30,000 bases of DNA from Neocallimastix lanati (nom. inval.) (lineage: Eukaryota > Neocallimastigomycota > Neocallimastigomycetes > Neocallimastigales > Neocallimastigaceae): NCBI GenBank assembly GCA_016946835.1, contig JACVTC010000082.1, forward strand, positions 395,001 through 425,000, read 5' to 3'. Of this stretch, positions 1 to 11,996 are shown one piece after another. How positions within the stretch are numbered: position 1 is the first letter of the stretch; each line of letters starts with the position of its first letter. Made by a program: the position numbers and the translations under genes. The notes beneath the pieces are model-generated. The model did no database searches and was not told the origin of the DNA. It worked only from the letters and a program-made list of their open reading frames with translations.

Positions 1-1929
1 ATATAAAAGAAATATGATATACTTACACCCAATAAGTTTACATATTTATTCTAATATTTCATTAATAAAAATTAATTTTGTAATTATGAATAATTAATAA
101 ATTTTTTTGTACAAGAAAAAAAGTAAAAAAGTATTTATAAATATATAATTTATAAATAATAATAATAATAATAATTTATATATATATATATATATATATA
201 ATTCATATAAACAATACCGCTAAATCATCTCGATTCTATATATATATATATATATATTCATTGAAAAAGATAATGAAATAAATAAATAAATAAATAAAAT
301 GAAATTTAATATATATATATATATATATTAATATTTAATAAAATATTAAAATTAATTTTTTTAAATTATAATTATTACAGAAATATCGTATAAAAAAAGC
401 ATGTATAATTTCATTGTATCCTTTTTTTTTATATAGATAAAAAAGTTATGTATTAATTTATTAATTTTAAAAAATATATATATATATTGTTTTTTGAGAA
501 TTATTTATATATATTTTTTGTTCTCTCTTGTTTATTGTATTTTTTATTTATTTCTATTATTAATATCTTTTAATTACTTTATCATCAGGATATTCTCTTA
601 ATATTCTAAGGTATTGGTTATTTCCAGATGTTTTAGCTTTATAAACGTTTTCAATATTATTTAAATAGGATATAACCTCTTTGTTATAATTACTTTTTTT
701 CAATTCCATAAATAAATCTTTAATTTCTTTTAAACATTTGAAGTGATAATTTACTGCTTCTATTCTTAATTTTTCAATTTTTATAGTTTCTTCACTTTTA
801 TAAATTTATAGAATTTATTAATATATATATATATATAATAAAATAAAAAAAATATTAAAAATAAAAAAAAAAGGAAAATATTTATTTATGTTTTTTTTTG
901 GGGGGATATTATAATTATTATTGAATTTTCCATATTTTTGTTTTAATAATATAAAAAAAAGATTACTGATTATTTAATTATATTAATTATTAACTTACAT
1001 ATTAGTTTCTGTTTGTTTTAATGATATTTCTCTTCTTTCCTTTTCTACTAATTCATCAGCATAAGTAATGAGGTATCTTTCTCTGATATTGTTCTTCAAT
1101 TTGGAAGCTCGGTCAAGAATTTCATCTCCATTAAATATCTCTATATCATAATTGTCTAATAAGTCATTATTTTTGTAAAATATTTTCATAGAATGAATAT
1201 AATACCATGCTACAATATAAATCTAAAATGATATATTCATATTCATATTTATATATATATATTTTTAGATTAGATATTAATAAAAAAAGCTTCATTAAAA
1301 GTTTTTTATTAATTATTTTTATAATTTAAAAAAAAGAAAGAAAGAAAGAAATAGAATTTATTTACATCTGAGTTTTGTTTAAATTCTTGCATTCTTTTTT
1401 TTTATTATTATTATTATTATTTCATTATAAGATTTAAATTATTATATTTTTTTTATCATTGTGAATTGATAGAATATTAATATCAAAATTATTAAAGTTA
1501 ATATATGATTATTATTATTATTATTATTAGTATTTATATATATGATATATGATATAAAATATTAATATAAATAGATAAATATATATATTTATATATACAC
1601 ATTTAAATATATAGATAGATTAATGAACATTATATATAAATATATATGTATAATAATTTATATTAATTCAAAAATTTTTACCCTTCCTTAAATAATTCTT
1701 TCATTAAGTAAAAAGCTTCTATATTCCTATTATGTCTTAAGAATCTACAAGCCATATCACATTCATAGTGATTCTTAAATACTTTAATATCCTTTTTTAT
1801 GAAATTTTCTCCCACTAAGCCAATTCAAGAAGATACACATTAATCATGATATATATAAATTTATATATATTAAATTATATAATAATGAATTATAAATAAT
1901 TATAGTATGCATACATATATATATATTAA

Positions 1930-1965
<36 letters not shown>

Positions 1966-2449
1966 TGCAAATAAGTAATGAAGATATTATATTTCTATAT
2001 ACCAATTCTATCTAATGAATTTATTATATCTTTGCTTTCTTTTTTTCCTTCATCGACTCTTGATTCATCATTCCATTCAGGTTTGTTTAAATTATTAATA
2101 ATACATTTTTCATGATAAGCTTTATATATTCTATTAATTACTCTATTATAATACGTTGAATTGATTTTCCATCCAATTAAAAATGGAAGAATTACTATTG
2201 CCAGGATCAATATACTATATATTTCTGTATCATGATAACCTAATATTGCTACAATTTCTGATATCAATGAGGAGATAAAAAGTGCAAAATATACGGAATA
2301 TTTGTAATTATTTACGAAATTGGAATAGTAAGGTTGACATTTCAATTGGGAATTGCTTATTATACCGTACATAATAACTAAAAAAGCTAAATTAATACAG
2401 GATATCATGTGTTCATTATCAATTAAAAGTTTTGTTAATTTTGGTTGAA

Positions 2450-2485
<36 letters not shown>

Positions 2486-2738
2486 TGGTTGTTTAGTTTT
2501 CGTTTTAGTTTTTGTTTATTTGTTTAAAAGTTAATACCAAAAATATTATTATTTATTTATTATGTTATTATTTCATTTTTAAATAATCATATCATTGTTT
2601 CATTATTTTATTATTATTATTATTTTTATTATTATTTTTAATTATTATAATATATAAAAAGAATATACAATTATTATATATATTATATATAATATTAAAT
2701 TAATTAAATAGTTTTCTTTTAATTTATGTTATATCCTT

Positions 2739-2769
<31 letters not shown>

Positions 2770-3063
2770 TTTATTTTTTTTTTTTAAAAAAAAAAAAAAA
2801 AAATAATAATAATAATAATTCTTATTTTATTAATTGTATGTTATTACCATTAATATTTTTGTTACTAAAAAAATATTTCCACTAGCTTTTTGTATAGTTC
2901 CAAAATAAAATCTTGGAGACAAACAATCAATATTGAAGTAAAAATTTTTAAACTAATATATATATATATTATATAATAAAAAAAATAATAATTTTTATAA
3001 TTAAAAATAATAATAATAATGATATTTTATTATTAATATAAATAATAAAAATTTTTAGTAATA

Positions 3064-3096
<33 letters not shown>

Positions 3097-3427
3097 AATT
3101 ACAAATATTGCAAATAAAAGAAAAATTATAATAATAAATATAACAAAACCAAGTCTAAATATAATAATATAAATAAATAATATTTATAAATATTTAAAAA
3201 AAAGTTATAATTAGATAGTTATATAATAAAATAAAATAAGATATATATATTTATATAAATAAATCAAAAAGAAATCATATCATACATTATATTATTAATT
3301 TCATTTGTACATCCATCATTATTCATTATAAGTTTGTACATTTCACAGCCATTAGTCATTTTAACCAAAAAATTTAATACTTTTAATATTATTTATTTCA
3401 ATAATACACCATTAATATTGAAAATTA

Positions 3428-3473
<46 letters not shown>

Positions 3474-4175
3474 TTTAATAAATGAATAAATTAATTATTT
3501 TTTCTTTTCTTTTCTTATTTGGATTTCAATAATTTATATATTTACCAAAACTTGTCAATGTTCTTTTATATGTGATTCAAAAATAAAAGAAAAAAAAATA
3601 AATTAAAATAAATTAAAATAAATATAAAATAATTATTAATCATTTTACTATAAATATATAATTGAAATAAAAAATTTAATGTTTATATTTATATATCATT
3701 TAGAGATTATTTACTTAAAAAATAGAATATATATGAGTTTAAATGCCTTATTATTCAATTAAAATAATTACACATATATATATTCATTAATATTTGTTAA
3801 AATTTCATTTCATTTAAATTATTTATATATATAGAGTACTAAAAATATGATTTAATATAAAATTATTATTTTTACCACAAGTTTTTCTTTTGAAAGATAT
3901 TTACTAATTTTATAAAAAAATTTTTATAAGTGTTGAATCAAAAAATAAAATATAAGCTTTATCAAGTATTAGTACTAAAATTTTTATTATTATTACTATT
4001 ATTTTTTTTACCTTCCTCTAACTTTTATGTAATAAGCTATTATAATAATATATATATATATATTGATGATAATGACATTATATAAAAGTATAATTAAATT
4101 AATTATATATAAATGAATAACAATAATTTATTATTATTGTTTTTGTTATAATATTGTTTAATTTTAATAATAATA

Positions 4176-4213
<38 letters not shown>

Positions 4214-5074
4214 ATTAATTACCTACAACTCCATATTCATAAATGTTTATTCCAATGACGAAAATTAACAAAAAAACTATTTATGAACATTAATTTATGT
4301 TTCAAATAACCATATATAAATTTATTAAGAAATTAATTGTGATGTACAAATTAATATGAAATAATATATAATATATATATTTTTTTAAAATAATATAATA
4401 TATAATTTTTTAAATAAAAAATAAATAAATAAATAAATGTTACATATATAAAATTTATTATCAATGTTTGGATTGAAAATAGAGAGTACGGTTTCTATCT
4501 TAATACTTAGTTTTGGAAAGTTATCTCTATTCAATATATATTGTAGAAATTGTATATCTATAACAATATAGTTTATTATCAAATAAAATCATAATAAAAG
4601 AGGATATATGAAATAAATTTTTTTTTGAAACAATAAAAAAAATAATAATAATGAATATTAATTTATATATGAATATTTTTTGTTGTTTTAATTTCATTTA
4701 ATTATTAAACAAAATTATATATATATATATATAATATTTAAAATTTTAACCACCTTCTAACATATATAAATAAAGTAAAATTCTGGGATTTAAAACAATA
4801 GGTAATGATTGAAATAATGGATATACTGATTTCTATATATAATTGTTTTTTTTGTTTTATTGAATTTTATATTAATTATAATAATAATAATAATAATAAT
4901 AAAATATAATAATATGTAACATATTTAAATAGTTTTGTTATAAATATTATTTCCAATAATTAAATATATAAATATATACATATATATCCTAATAAATAAT
5001 TATTTGATTTTTACCTCAAATGGAAGATATTTTAATTTATGATATTTTCTAACTGTATTGTTATTAGTATTCAT
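1..5074 (-). CDS. TmcB/TmcC-like multi-membrane and TPR protein, 17 exons, 3' end beyond the window
   Basis: Hand-spliced exons in transcript order: 5074-5015, 4832-4751, 4557-4444, 4276-4223, 3903-3876, 3562-3546, 3379-3286, 3154-3103, 2952-2848, 2453-2003, 1814-1682, 1393-1366, 1222-999, 794-578, 420-379, 235-218, 50-27. All introns are GT-AG, about 130-395 nt, and every phase closes, giving 1743 nt or 581 codons. The start ATG opens a short Asn-rich N-terminus. Exons 4 and 8 and the 451-nt exon encode hydrophobic helices (FLLIFVIG, LGFVIFIIIIFLL, LVIMYGII), followed by a QPYY...VN region. The part after about residue 350 looks like TPR helices (CRFLRHNRNIEAFYL, LYMLFLYDIS). Family knowledge: this order matches TmcB-type integral membrane proteins of amoebae and early fungi, which usually continue into sensor or cyclase domains. 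The last exon ends at a perfect GTAAGT, so more exons lie to the left. The family call is from memory of motifs, not a search. Five exons are 28 nt or shorter. Confidence 0.72.
4012..4036 (-). other. unused exon-like segment in intron 4 (possible poison exon)
   Basis: This 25-nt stretch inside the fourth intron of the TmcB-like gene is bounded by AG upstream and GTAAAA downstream on the minus strand. Including it shifts the frame and reaches a TAA in the exon at 3379-3286. Skipping it keeps the downstream frame open and gives sensible hydrophobic protein. It is either a decoy, a cassette exon, or evidence that my model of this intron is incomplete. Confidence 0.3.
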
Positions 5075-6237
<1,163 letters not shown>

Positions 6238-6775
6238 TGTCAAAAATTAAAGAAAAATTAATATTTGCTTAAATTTTCTTAAAACTTATTTTTTAGTAAT
6301 GAAATTTAGGGAATTAAAAAAAAATTAATTTTATTTATTTTTTATTAAAATAAATAGTCGTTATAAATAATTAAATATGGCTACGATTTTATAAATCGGG
6401 AAAAAAAAATAAAAATGATTATAAGTTTTTTATCAAAAATTGTTAACGCTAATCGCTTAACAATTATTTTTCGTTTTCTTCTTTTTATACTGACAATTTC
6501 ACTAAATTTAGAAGTTATTAAAATTAAAATTAAATTTAAAAGTTTATTGTATATAGTAGATTATTATTTTCAATTCTGCTAAATAATTTTTTAATTTGTT
6601 TATTCAACTATTCATTAACTAAACTAAAATTTATTTAAACAATTACTATTGATTCACTTATATAATTAAATATTAAGTTAAAACTATTAATTAATTTTTC
6701 ATTAAATTTTAAAAATTTAATTAATCCAATAATGGATTAATTTAATCACAGTACAAGTATCGTCAGTTCTTGACA
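6238..6775 (-). repeat. 3' LTR of the chromovirus
   Basis: 538 bp, beginning TGTCAA and ending TTGACA on the plus strand (6-bp inverted termini). It matches 11997-12535 almost base for base. An internal hairpin with 8-bp arms (6439-6446 with 6457-6464) overlaps the putative transcript start. Confidence 0.96.
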
Positions 6776-6791
6776 CTGCCTCCTCCAGGAA
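6776..6791 (-). other. polypurine tract of the chromovirus
   Basis: Read on the minus strand, the bases directly before the 3' LTR are purine-rich (TCCTGGAGGAGGCAG), the expected plus-strand primer position for a Ty3-type element. It lies just downstream of the integrase-chromodomain stop at 6795. Confidence 0.75.
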
Positions 6792-6794
6792 CCA

Positions 6795-7937
6795 TTACTC
6801 CGGATGGTTAACAGTGGCACAAAATTTATCGTAAATGAACCTTTGATATCCGGCTAATACCGGGTCGTAATACTTGTCCTTATCAATAATATCTGCATCG
6901 ACCCAATCTTGGGAATTATTCCTTCTAAGAACCAAGTATTGGTAGTTTCCCTTATACTTTCTTGAGCTAAGAATTCTAATTATTTCTGATGGTCGGTCCT
7001 TGGACGTGGAAGAAAATTCCGTGGGGTTATGACTTCTTTTATAGTAAGGCTCTAATTCACTAACATGAAATATAGGGTACATATTCGGAAATGGTGAGCT
7101 AGAAAGGTCCAAGCGAAAATTATTTTGTTCTGGGTAAACTCCAGTGATTTTAAAAGGACCATAACGTCGCGTTTGTAATTTATAAAATGGGAGTGGGTTG
7201 AAACTGGCAGGCTTTTTCAACCAGACTAGATCACAAAGTTGGTACTGGACCGGAGGATTAGCAAGTTTCTTATCCTTAGCATTTAAGTAGTTTTCTTTTT
7301 GGATAGCTAGTATATGTTTTAGGTTAGCCAGATTGTGGGCAAAACTATCAATGTGGGGTGCTGCACCAAGTGAATGTACTAAGTCGGCGGTTTGAGGATT
7401 AGCGTACAGCTGGTAATTGTATAAAGCTAGGAATGGAGCTTGGCCAGTAGAAGCATGGATTGAATTATTGTAACAAAATTCAGCTAGGTATAACCACTTG
7501 ATCCAAGACTCATTATCAAAATTTTCTAAAAAACAACGAAGGTATTGTTCCACATAAGCATTGGTTCGTTCAACCTGGCCAATAGTATGGTGGTGGTTAG
7601 TAGTAGCAAGTCTGTGGTCTACTCCTAAGAATTTCATTGTTTTCTTCCAGAACTTGCTGGTAAATTGGACTCCGCGGTCAGTAGTAATAATTAGTGGTAA
7701 TCCATGTAACTTAAAAATATTTTGGAGGTATGCAGAGGCAGTTTCAGCTGCGGTTGGAACGTGATTAAATCCAACCAAGTGCACCATCTTAGTTAAGACG
7801 TCACAAACCACCATAATGCATCCGCGGTGGGAACGTTCCGTAGAGTTTTCGTTTAATTTTGGTTTAGAAGGTAAAGCTGTAATGAAGTCAATTTGTACCT
7901 GTTGCCATGGAAGTTCTGGTACGGGTAGTCTAACCAT
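6795..7937 (-). CDS. integrase core and chromodomain, second part of the frameshifted pol
   Basis: Up to 380 codons continuing pol in a different frame from the upstream 1356-codon frame. It holds the integrase core: first Asp in QIDFIT near residue 17, second Asp in TTDRGVQF near 85-90, and the Glu in GQVERTN near 120, so the DDE triad is present. A GPF-type C-terminal module (RRYGPFKITG) follows, then FHVSELEPYY. A chromodomain-like tail with YQYLVLRRN and a DWV aromatic position spans about residues 310-360. Family knowledge: chromoviral integrases use this domain to bind histone marks and direct insertion. The apparent initiating ATG sits exactly at the break and is unlikely to be a real start; this is the C-terminal third of a polyprotein. 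Confidence 0.9.
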   Translation of the reverse strand: MVRLPVPELPWQQVQIDFITALPSKPKLNENSTERSHRGCIMVVCDVLTKMVHLVGFNHVPTAAETASAYLQNIFKLHGLPLIITTDRGVQFTSKFWKKTMKFLGVDHRLATTNHHHTIGQVERTNAYVEQYLRCFLENFDNESWIKWLYLAEFCYNNSIHASTGQAPFLALYNYQLYANPQTADLVHSLGAAPHIDSFAHNLANLKHILAIQKENYLNAKDKKLANPPVQYQLCDLVWLKKPASFNPLPFYKLQTRRYGPFKITGVYPEQNNFRLDLSSSPFPNMYPIFHVSELEPYYKRSHNPTEFSSTSKDRPSEIIRILSSRKYKGNYQYLVLRRNNSQDWVDADIIDKDKYYDPVLAGYQRFIYDKFCATVNHPE

Positions 7938-10900
7938 TTTTCCATAAGGTTTGTGTCAGAATCCTTCATTTTGGCACAAATTTCACAGGATTGTACATAA
8001 TCTGTTACGTCTTTTTTCAAGTTTGGCCAGGTATACCAGCGGAGTATTAATTCATAAGTTCTTTTGATACCTAGATGACCAGCTGTTTCGTCATCATGAT
8101 TAAGTTTCATGATGGTTTTTCTTAAGTTAGGGGGGACATATACCTTCCCTTCCCTCTCTAAGATAATTCCATCCTCGAGGGACCAGTTGTCCATGAAAGA
8201 TTTATCCTTAGCTGCAAGTTTGGTTAAGATTTCTTGGGCCAGAGCATCTTGCAAATAACCCTGTTTAATGTCGTCAACAAAAAAAGATTCCTGGAATGTA
8301 ATCAAACAGGCATCGTTCGAAGGGTTGTCGAAACCTTGAAATTTTTCGGGTGAAATGATAGGGCATTCATCCAAGTTCTGGCTGGCTAGTACTTCGTGGT
8401 CGACTCTACGGGAAAGTTGGTCAGCTTTACCATTCGACTTACCAGGTCTGTAGATAATGGTAAAGTCAAAAGCAGATAAGAATTCCTGCCAACGAGCCTG
8501 GCGTTGGGTAAGTAGTTGTGGTTTACTGGCAAAAAGTAAATTACGGTGATCAGAATAAACCTGGGTTTGGAATTTGCTGCCTAGAAGTAGGTGTCTCCAT
8601 TCAACGAAGGCTGTCTTAATAGCTAAAAGTTCTTTCTCGGTAATAGAATAATTAATTTCAGCTTTAGAAAGACTTTTAGAATAGAAATAAACTGGATGTA
8701 GTAAATCGTCTTCGCCATATTGAGAAAGAACACCACCAATGGCAAAGTTGCTCGCATCGCATTCCACGATGAAAGGCTTGTCTTGGTTAGGATAAGCCAG
8801 AACAGGGGCGGAAACCAAAAGTTCTTTTAACTTGAGGAAAGCAGCCTGGCAGTCGTCGTTCCACACGAATTCAACATCTTTTTTGGTAAGGTGATGAATT
8901 GGTCTGGCAATTTTAGAGAAGTCTTTGATAAAACGGCGGTAATAATTGCAAAATCCGATGAAAGATTGAACTTCTTTAATGTTAGTAGGAGTGGGCCAAG
9001 AAGTAATGGCTTCGAGCTTGTGAGGATCAGTCTTGATGCCCTCACTGCTAACAATATGGCCGAGAAATTCCACTTCTTGTTTGTGGAATTCGCATTTAGA
9101 GATTTTGGCCACCAACTGGTTATCGATGAGAAGTTGCAGGACGGTTTGTACCTGTTTAACATGCTCATCGAAAGATTTTGAATAGATGATTATATCATCT
9201 AAGTAAATCTGAACGTATTTATTGATTACGTCTCGGAGAACAGTATTAATGAATCCTTGAAAAACAGCGGGGGCGTTGGTAAGACCAAAAGGCATCACAG
9301 TGTATTCATAGTGACCATATTTTGTGCGGAAGGCGGTTTTAAATTCGTCACCTTCACGAATTCTGATGAGGTTATAAGCACTTTTTAGGTCGAGTTTGCT
9401 AAAAATTTTCGAGCCTCTCATAGCTTCGAAAACAACAGTGATTAAAGGGAGTGGGTATGAGTTCCGTAGGGTTTGTTGGTTTAACTTCCTATAGTCGATA
9501 CATAGGCGGAGCTCCCCATTCTTCTTTCTTTGGAATAGCACTGGATGTGCGGCAGGAGAGATGGATCTTCTTATGAATCCATTTGCCAAGTTGTCCTTGA
9601 GGTATTTCTGAATTTCTTCATCCTCTTCCTTGGACGTAGGATATATTGGACCATAAAAGAAAGTGGCACCTTCCTTCAATTCTATTGCACAATCGTAAGG
9701 TCTATGCTTAGGTAGAGTATTTGCCAATTTTTCGTTAAATGCCTCAATCCAAGCAGAGTAATATTTCTTTACTAATTCTTCGGTAGTTAATTCTAAATCT
9801 TCTTGGGGCATTGGTCCTTTAGTAGTAACAGTGATATTAAGAACACAGCGATGTCTTGAACTTCTCCTATAGGGTTGTCTTGCCCGTTGTGGTCTGGGAA
9901 GATTGTCTCTGGCTGAAACGGTGCCTAGGGTATTTCCGTAGTGTCGTCGTTCTATTTCTGGCTTAGAGATTTTATCAGTGGCCAAAAGTTCTTTTATAGG
10001 GTTTCCGGAGGGTAACCCTTGTGATTCTGGTAGTTCTGGTTCAGAATAATCCACGCAGGCAGAAATTTCTCCTATCTGATTTCCGGGGGATTGCGTGTAT
10101 CTAGTTACGACTGAATCATTTTTTGCTGGTTTAACTAAGAGTTCTTGTAAACCTTTTGTGGTTACCAGTTCTTTAAAATTTGTACTGTTTCTAATATTAA
10201 CGGTTATCAAACATGTGTTATCTTTCGTAGGGTAGTCTAGGCGGTCTCTTCCCTGATTGACTATCTTGGTGGTTCTTTTTCCATGGTTATCATAACTAGT
10301 ATAGATTCTATGCTTCTCTAGGAAATTTTGTCCTAAGAGTATAGTGTGTTCAAAGTGTTCGGTAATATTAAAACTAGTAGTGAATGTGAATGGTTTAGCT
10401 ATTTTGTCATGCGAACCTTTAACCACAAGAGGGATGTTAATACTTACTTTGTCGGTTATAGTTCGTAAGGTTGGCTCATTTCCGATTACCTTGACTGAAG
10501 TGAACTTTTCTTTTACGTTAATCTTTAATTCTTTAACTAATTTTGGAGGGATAATATTTATACTAGAACAAGGATCTAAACAAATTAAAACTTCTTTACA
10601 CCGTGTGGGATCCCTAGGGTTGTTGATAGTTCCATTAAGAACAACAAAATTTTCTGGTACTTCTCTTGTTAGCTTAGGGACTTCACTTACTAACATGGTA
10701 GTTGGTAGAGGGTTATTATTGCTTGAGAAGATTTTGCTTGGTCTTCTGAAGTTTCCTCGGTCAGACGTAGGGTTGTCGTTCTGGTATGCTTTTCCTTTTC
10801 CTAAGGAATCTTCCTTACCTTTTTCCTTGAAAGAAGAAAATTGCTTGTGCTTCTTCTTCCCATTTTCTCTTTTATTGTTGTCTTCTCTTACTCTCTCGTT

Positions 10901-11923
10901 TATGAAGACTCTATATTCGGTACTGTAAATCCCTAATAAAGCGGCGACTAGGGCTCGGTTATCTTGGCGGCTATCTCTTTTCTCTAGCCTCTCATCGTAG
11001 TACCTCTTCTGGTCAATATCGCATCGGATCAAGCAACGAGTTAGGTCCTTGAGAGAAACTTTAGTAGGGTTATCGGCTTCCAATTTCATGAATTCTTTTT
11101 GTACGGAAGGCCTAACTTGGTAGTTCAATATTCCTTTTCTTTGTTCTTCCGTACAACCAATAGCTCTAGTAAGTCTATTAAATTCTGCCAAGAAGTCGTA
11201 TACCTTTCCCCATTCGTGTTTTAGTTTTAGCAGCTTGGATTTCATGAGTTCTTTGTCTTCTTCTAGTTGGAAATCTGTCCTCATTTCTTCAAATAGTTTT
11301 GCAACGTCAGGATGTTTCTCTTGGCCTTCCTTCCGGGTAGCTTGGTACCATAAGGCAGCACTTCCTCGTAGTCGGTCAGTAACATAATATACCTTTGCTT
11401 GTTCATCGTAAAGGTATCTATTGGCGTATCGATAGAAGTGGCTTCTGCATCTATCGATAAAAGTGTTTACTTCTATGGCTTCTCCATGGAAGTAAAAAGG
11501 TGGTTCCGGTTGAGGGGTTATAGTATCCCTCATGACTACGTCGCCGTCTTCGTCCCTGGGAGTCTTAGGAGATTGGTTTAGTCGGATGTGGCTATTAATG
11601 TAATTAGCCACTTTTTCTTTAGCATCCTCAATGCTCTCGATGCTCTGCTTTTCGACTTTGTCAATCCTAGATGTATCTTCGTCGAATTTGTCCTTGACGG
11701 CTTTCCCAAAAGTGTTGAACCTCTCTTCCAAAGAGGTTAGTTGCGTGTCCACCTTGGTAGTATGTTTATTGAGGGTTTCCACGGTAGAAGCTAAGCCCTC
11801 TATCATCTTCTTTAAAGTGTTGAACTGAGACGTCTGAAGAGTTGTCTCAGTCTTTTCTATCTTCTTTGTTTCTTCAACCTTTTTTGTTTCCTTGCTGGTT
11901 GAAGCTTTTGGTGTTTCCGACAT
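7853..11923 (-). CDS. Gag-protease-RT-RNase H polyprotein of the chromovirus, interrupted in integrase
   Basis: 1356 codons from an ATG 74 bases inside the 5' LTR. The N-terminus is charged and probably coiled coil (about 10-110), followed by a retrotransposon Gag domain (about 140-300, ending in RGSAALWYQ). I see no CCHC zinc knuckle. The protease active site near residue 450 reads LDPCSS rather than the usual D-S/T-G. The reverse transcriptase (about 740-960) has LCIDYRKLN and the catalytic YLDD, then RNase H with VECDASNFAIGG near 1050. The integrase HHCC finger is at about 1275-1315 (CEICAK). The frame then leaves the conserved path after a run of five A (minus strand, 7937-7941) and ends in 27 unrelated residues, while conserved integrase continues in another frame. 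Gag and Pol share one frame, as in Tf1. Confidence 0.93.
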   Translation of the reverse strand: MSETPKASTSKETKKVEETKKIEKTETTLQTSQFNTLKKMIEGLASTVETLNKHTTKVDTQLTSLEERFNTFGKAVKDKFDEDTSRIDKVEKQSIESIEDAKEKVANYINSHIRLNQSPKTPRDEDGDVVMRDTITPQPEPPFYFHGEAIEVNTFIDRCRSHFYRYANRYLYDEQAKVYYVTDRLRGSAALWYQATRKEGQEKHPDVAKLFEEMRTDFQLEEDKELMKSKLLKLKHEWGKVYDFLAEFNRLTRAIGCTEEQRKGILNYQVRPSVQKEFMKLEADNPTKVSLKDLTRCLIRCDIDQKRYYDERLEKRDSRQDNRALVAALLGIYSTEYRVFINERVREDNNKRENGKKKHKQFSSFKEKGKEDSLGKGKAYQNDNPTSDRGNFRRPSKIFSSNNNPLPTTMLVSEVPKLTREVPENFVVLNGTINNPRDPTRCKEVLICLDPCSSINIIPPKLVKELKINVKEKFTSVKVIGNEPTLRTITDKVSINIPLVVKGSHDKIAKPFTFTTSFNITEHFEHTILLGQNFLEKHRIYTSYDNHGKRTTKIVNQGRDRLDYPTKDNTCLITVNIRNSTNFKELVTTKGLQELLVKPAKNDSVVTRYTQSPGNQIGEISACVDYSEPELPESQGLPSGNPIKELLATDKISKPEIERRHYGNTLGTVSARDNLPRPQRARQPYRRSSRHRCVLNITVTTKGPMPQEDLELTTEELVKKYYSAWIEAFNEKLANTLPKHRPYDCAIELKEGATFFYGPIYPTSKEEDEEIQKYLKDNLANGFIRRSISPAAHPVLFQRKKNGELRLCIDYRKLNQQTLRNSYPLPLITVVFEAMRGSKIFSKLDLKSAYNLIRIREGDEFKTAFRTKYGHYEYTVMPFGLTNAPAVFQGFINTVLRDVINKYVQIYLDDIIIYSKSFDEHVKQVQTVLQLLIDNQLVAKISKCEFHKQEVEFLGHIVSSEGIKTDPHKLEAITSWPTPTNIKEVQSFIGFCNYYRRFIKDFSKIARPIHHLTKKDVEFVWNDDCQAAFLKLKELLVSAPVLAYPNQDKPFIVECDASNFAIGGVLSQYGEDDLLHPVYFYSKSLSKAEINYSITEKELLAIKTAFVEWRHLLLGSKFQTQVYSDHRNLLFASKPQLLTQRQARWQEFLSAFDFTIIYRPGKSNGKADQLSRRVDHEVLASQNLDECPIISPEKFQGFDNPSNDACLITFQESFFVDDIKQGYLQDALAQEILTKLAAKDKSFMDNWSLEDGIILEREGKVYVPPNLRKTIMKLNHDDETAGHLGIKRTYELILRWYTWPNLKKDVTDYVQSCEICAKMKDSDTNLMEKWLDYPYQNFHGNRYKLTSLQLYLLNQN

Positions 11924-11985
11924 GATAATTTCTCTTATTGTTTTGATTTTTTTTTTTTTTTTTAATTCGGTAAATCTTCTCTAAA

Positions 11986-11996
11986 AGCGTTAACAA
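11986..11996 (-). other. self-priming type primer-binding site
   Basis: The 11 bases directly inside the 5' LTR read TTGTTAACGCT on the minus strand and show no tRNA-type TGG start. Their exact complement, AGCGTTAACAA, lies inside the sense-strand LTR at 12210-12200, about 39 nt after a TATA box. Family knowledge: Tf1 primes reverse transcription with the first 11 nt of its own mRNA folded back onto such a site. Confidence 0.7.

Noticed and set aside
560-562. TAA as the end of the TmcB-like gene
   Set aside because: A GT donor at 577-576 joins in phase to exons at 420-379, 235-218 and 50-27 that continue the TPR-like pattern, so the TAA is intronic in the preferred model. A shorter isoform using it is possible.
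1995-2408. Independent 137-residue membrane protein
   Set aside because: The frame extends upstream of its ATG to a splice acceptor at 2454 and joins in phase on both sides; it is an internal exon.
8827-11828. Several 60-194 codon frames overlapping the chromovirus on both strands
   Set aside because: They are shadows of the long gag-pol frame, which carries all the recognisable motifs.
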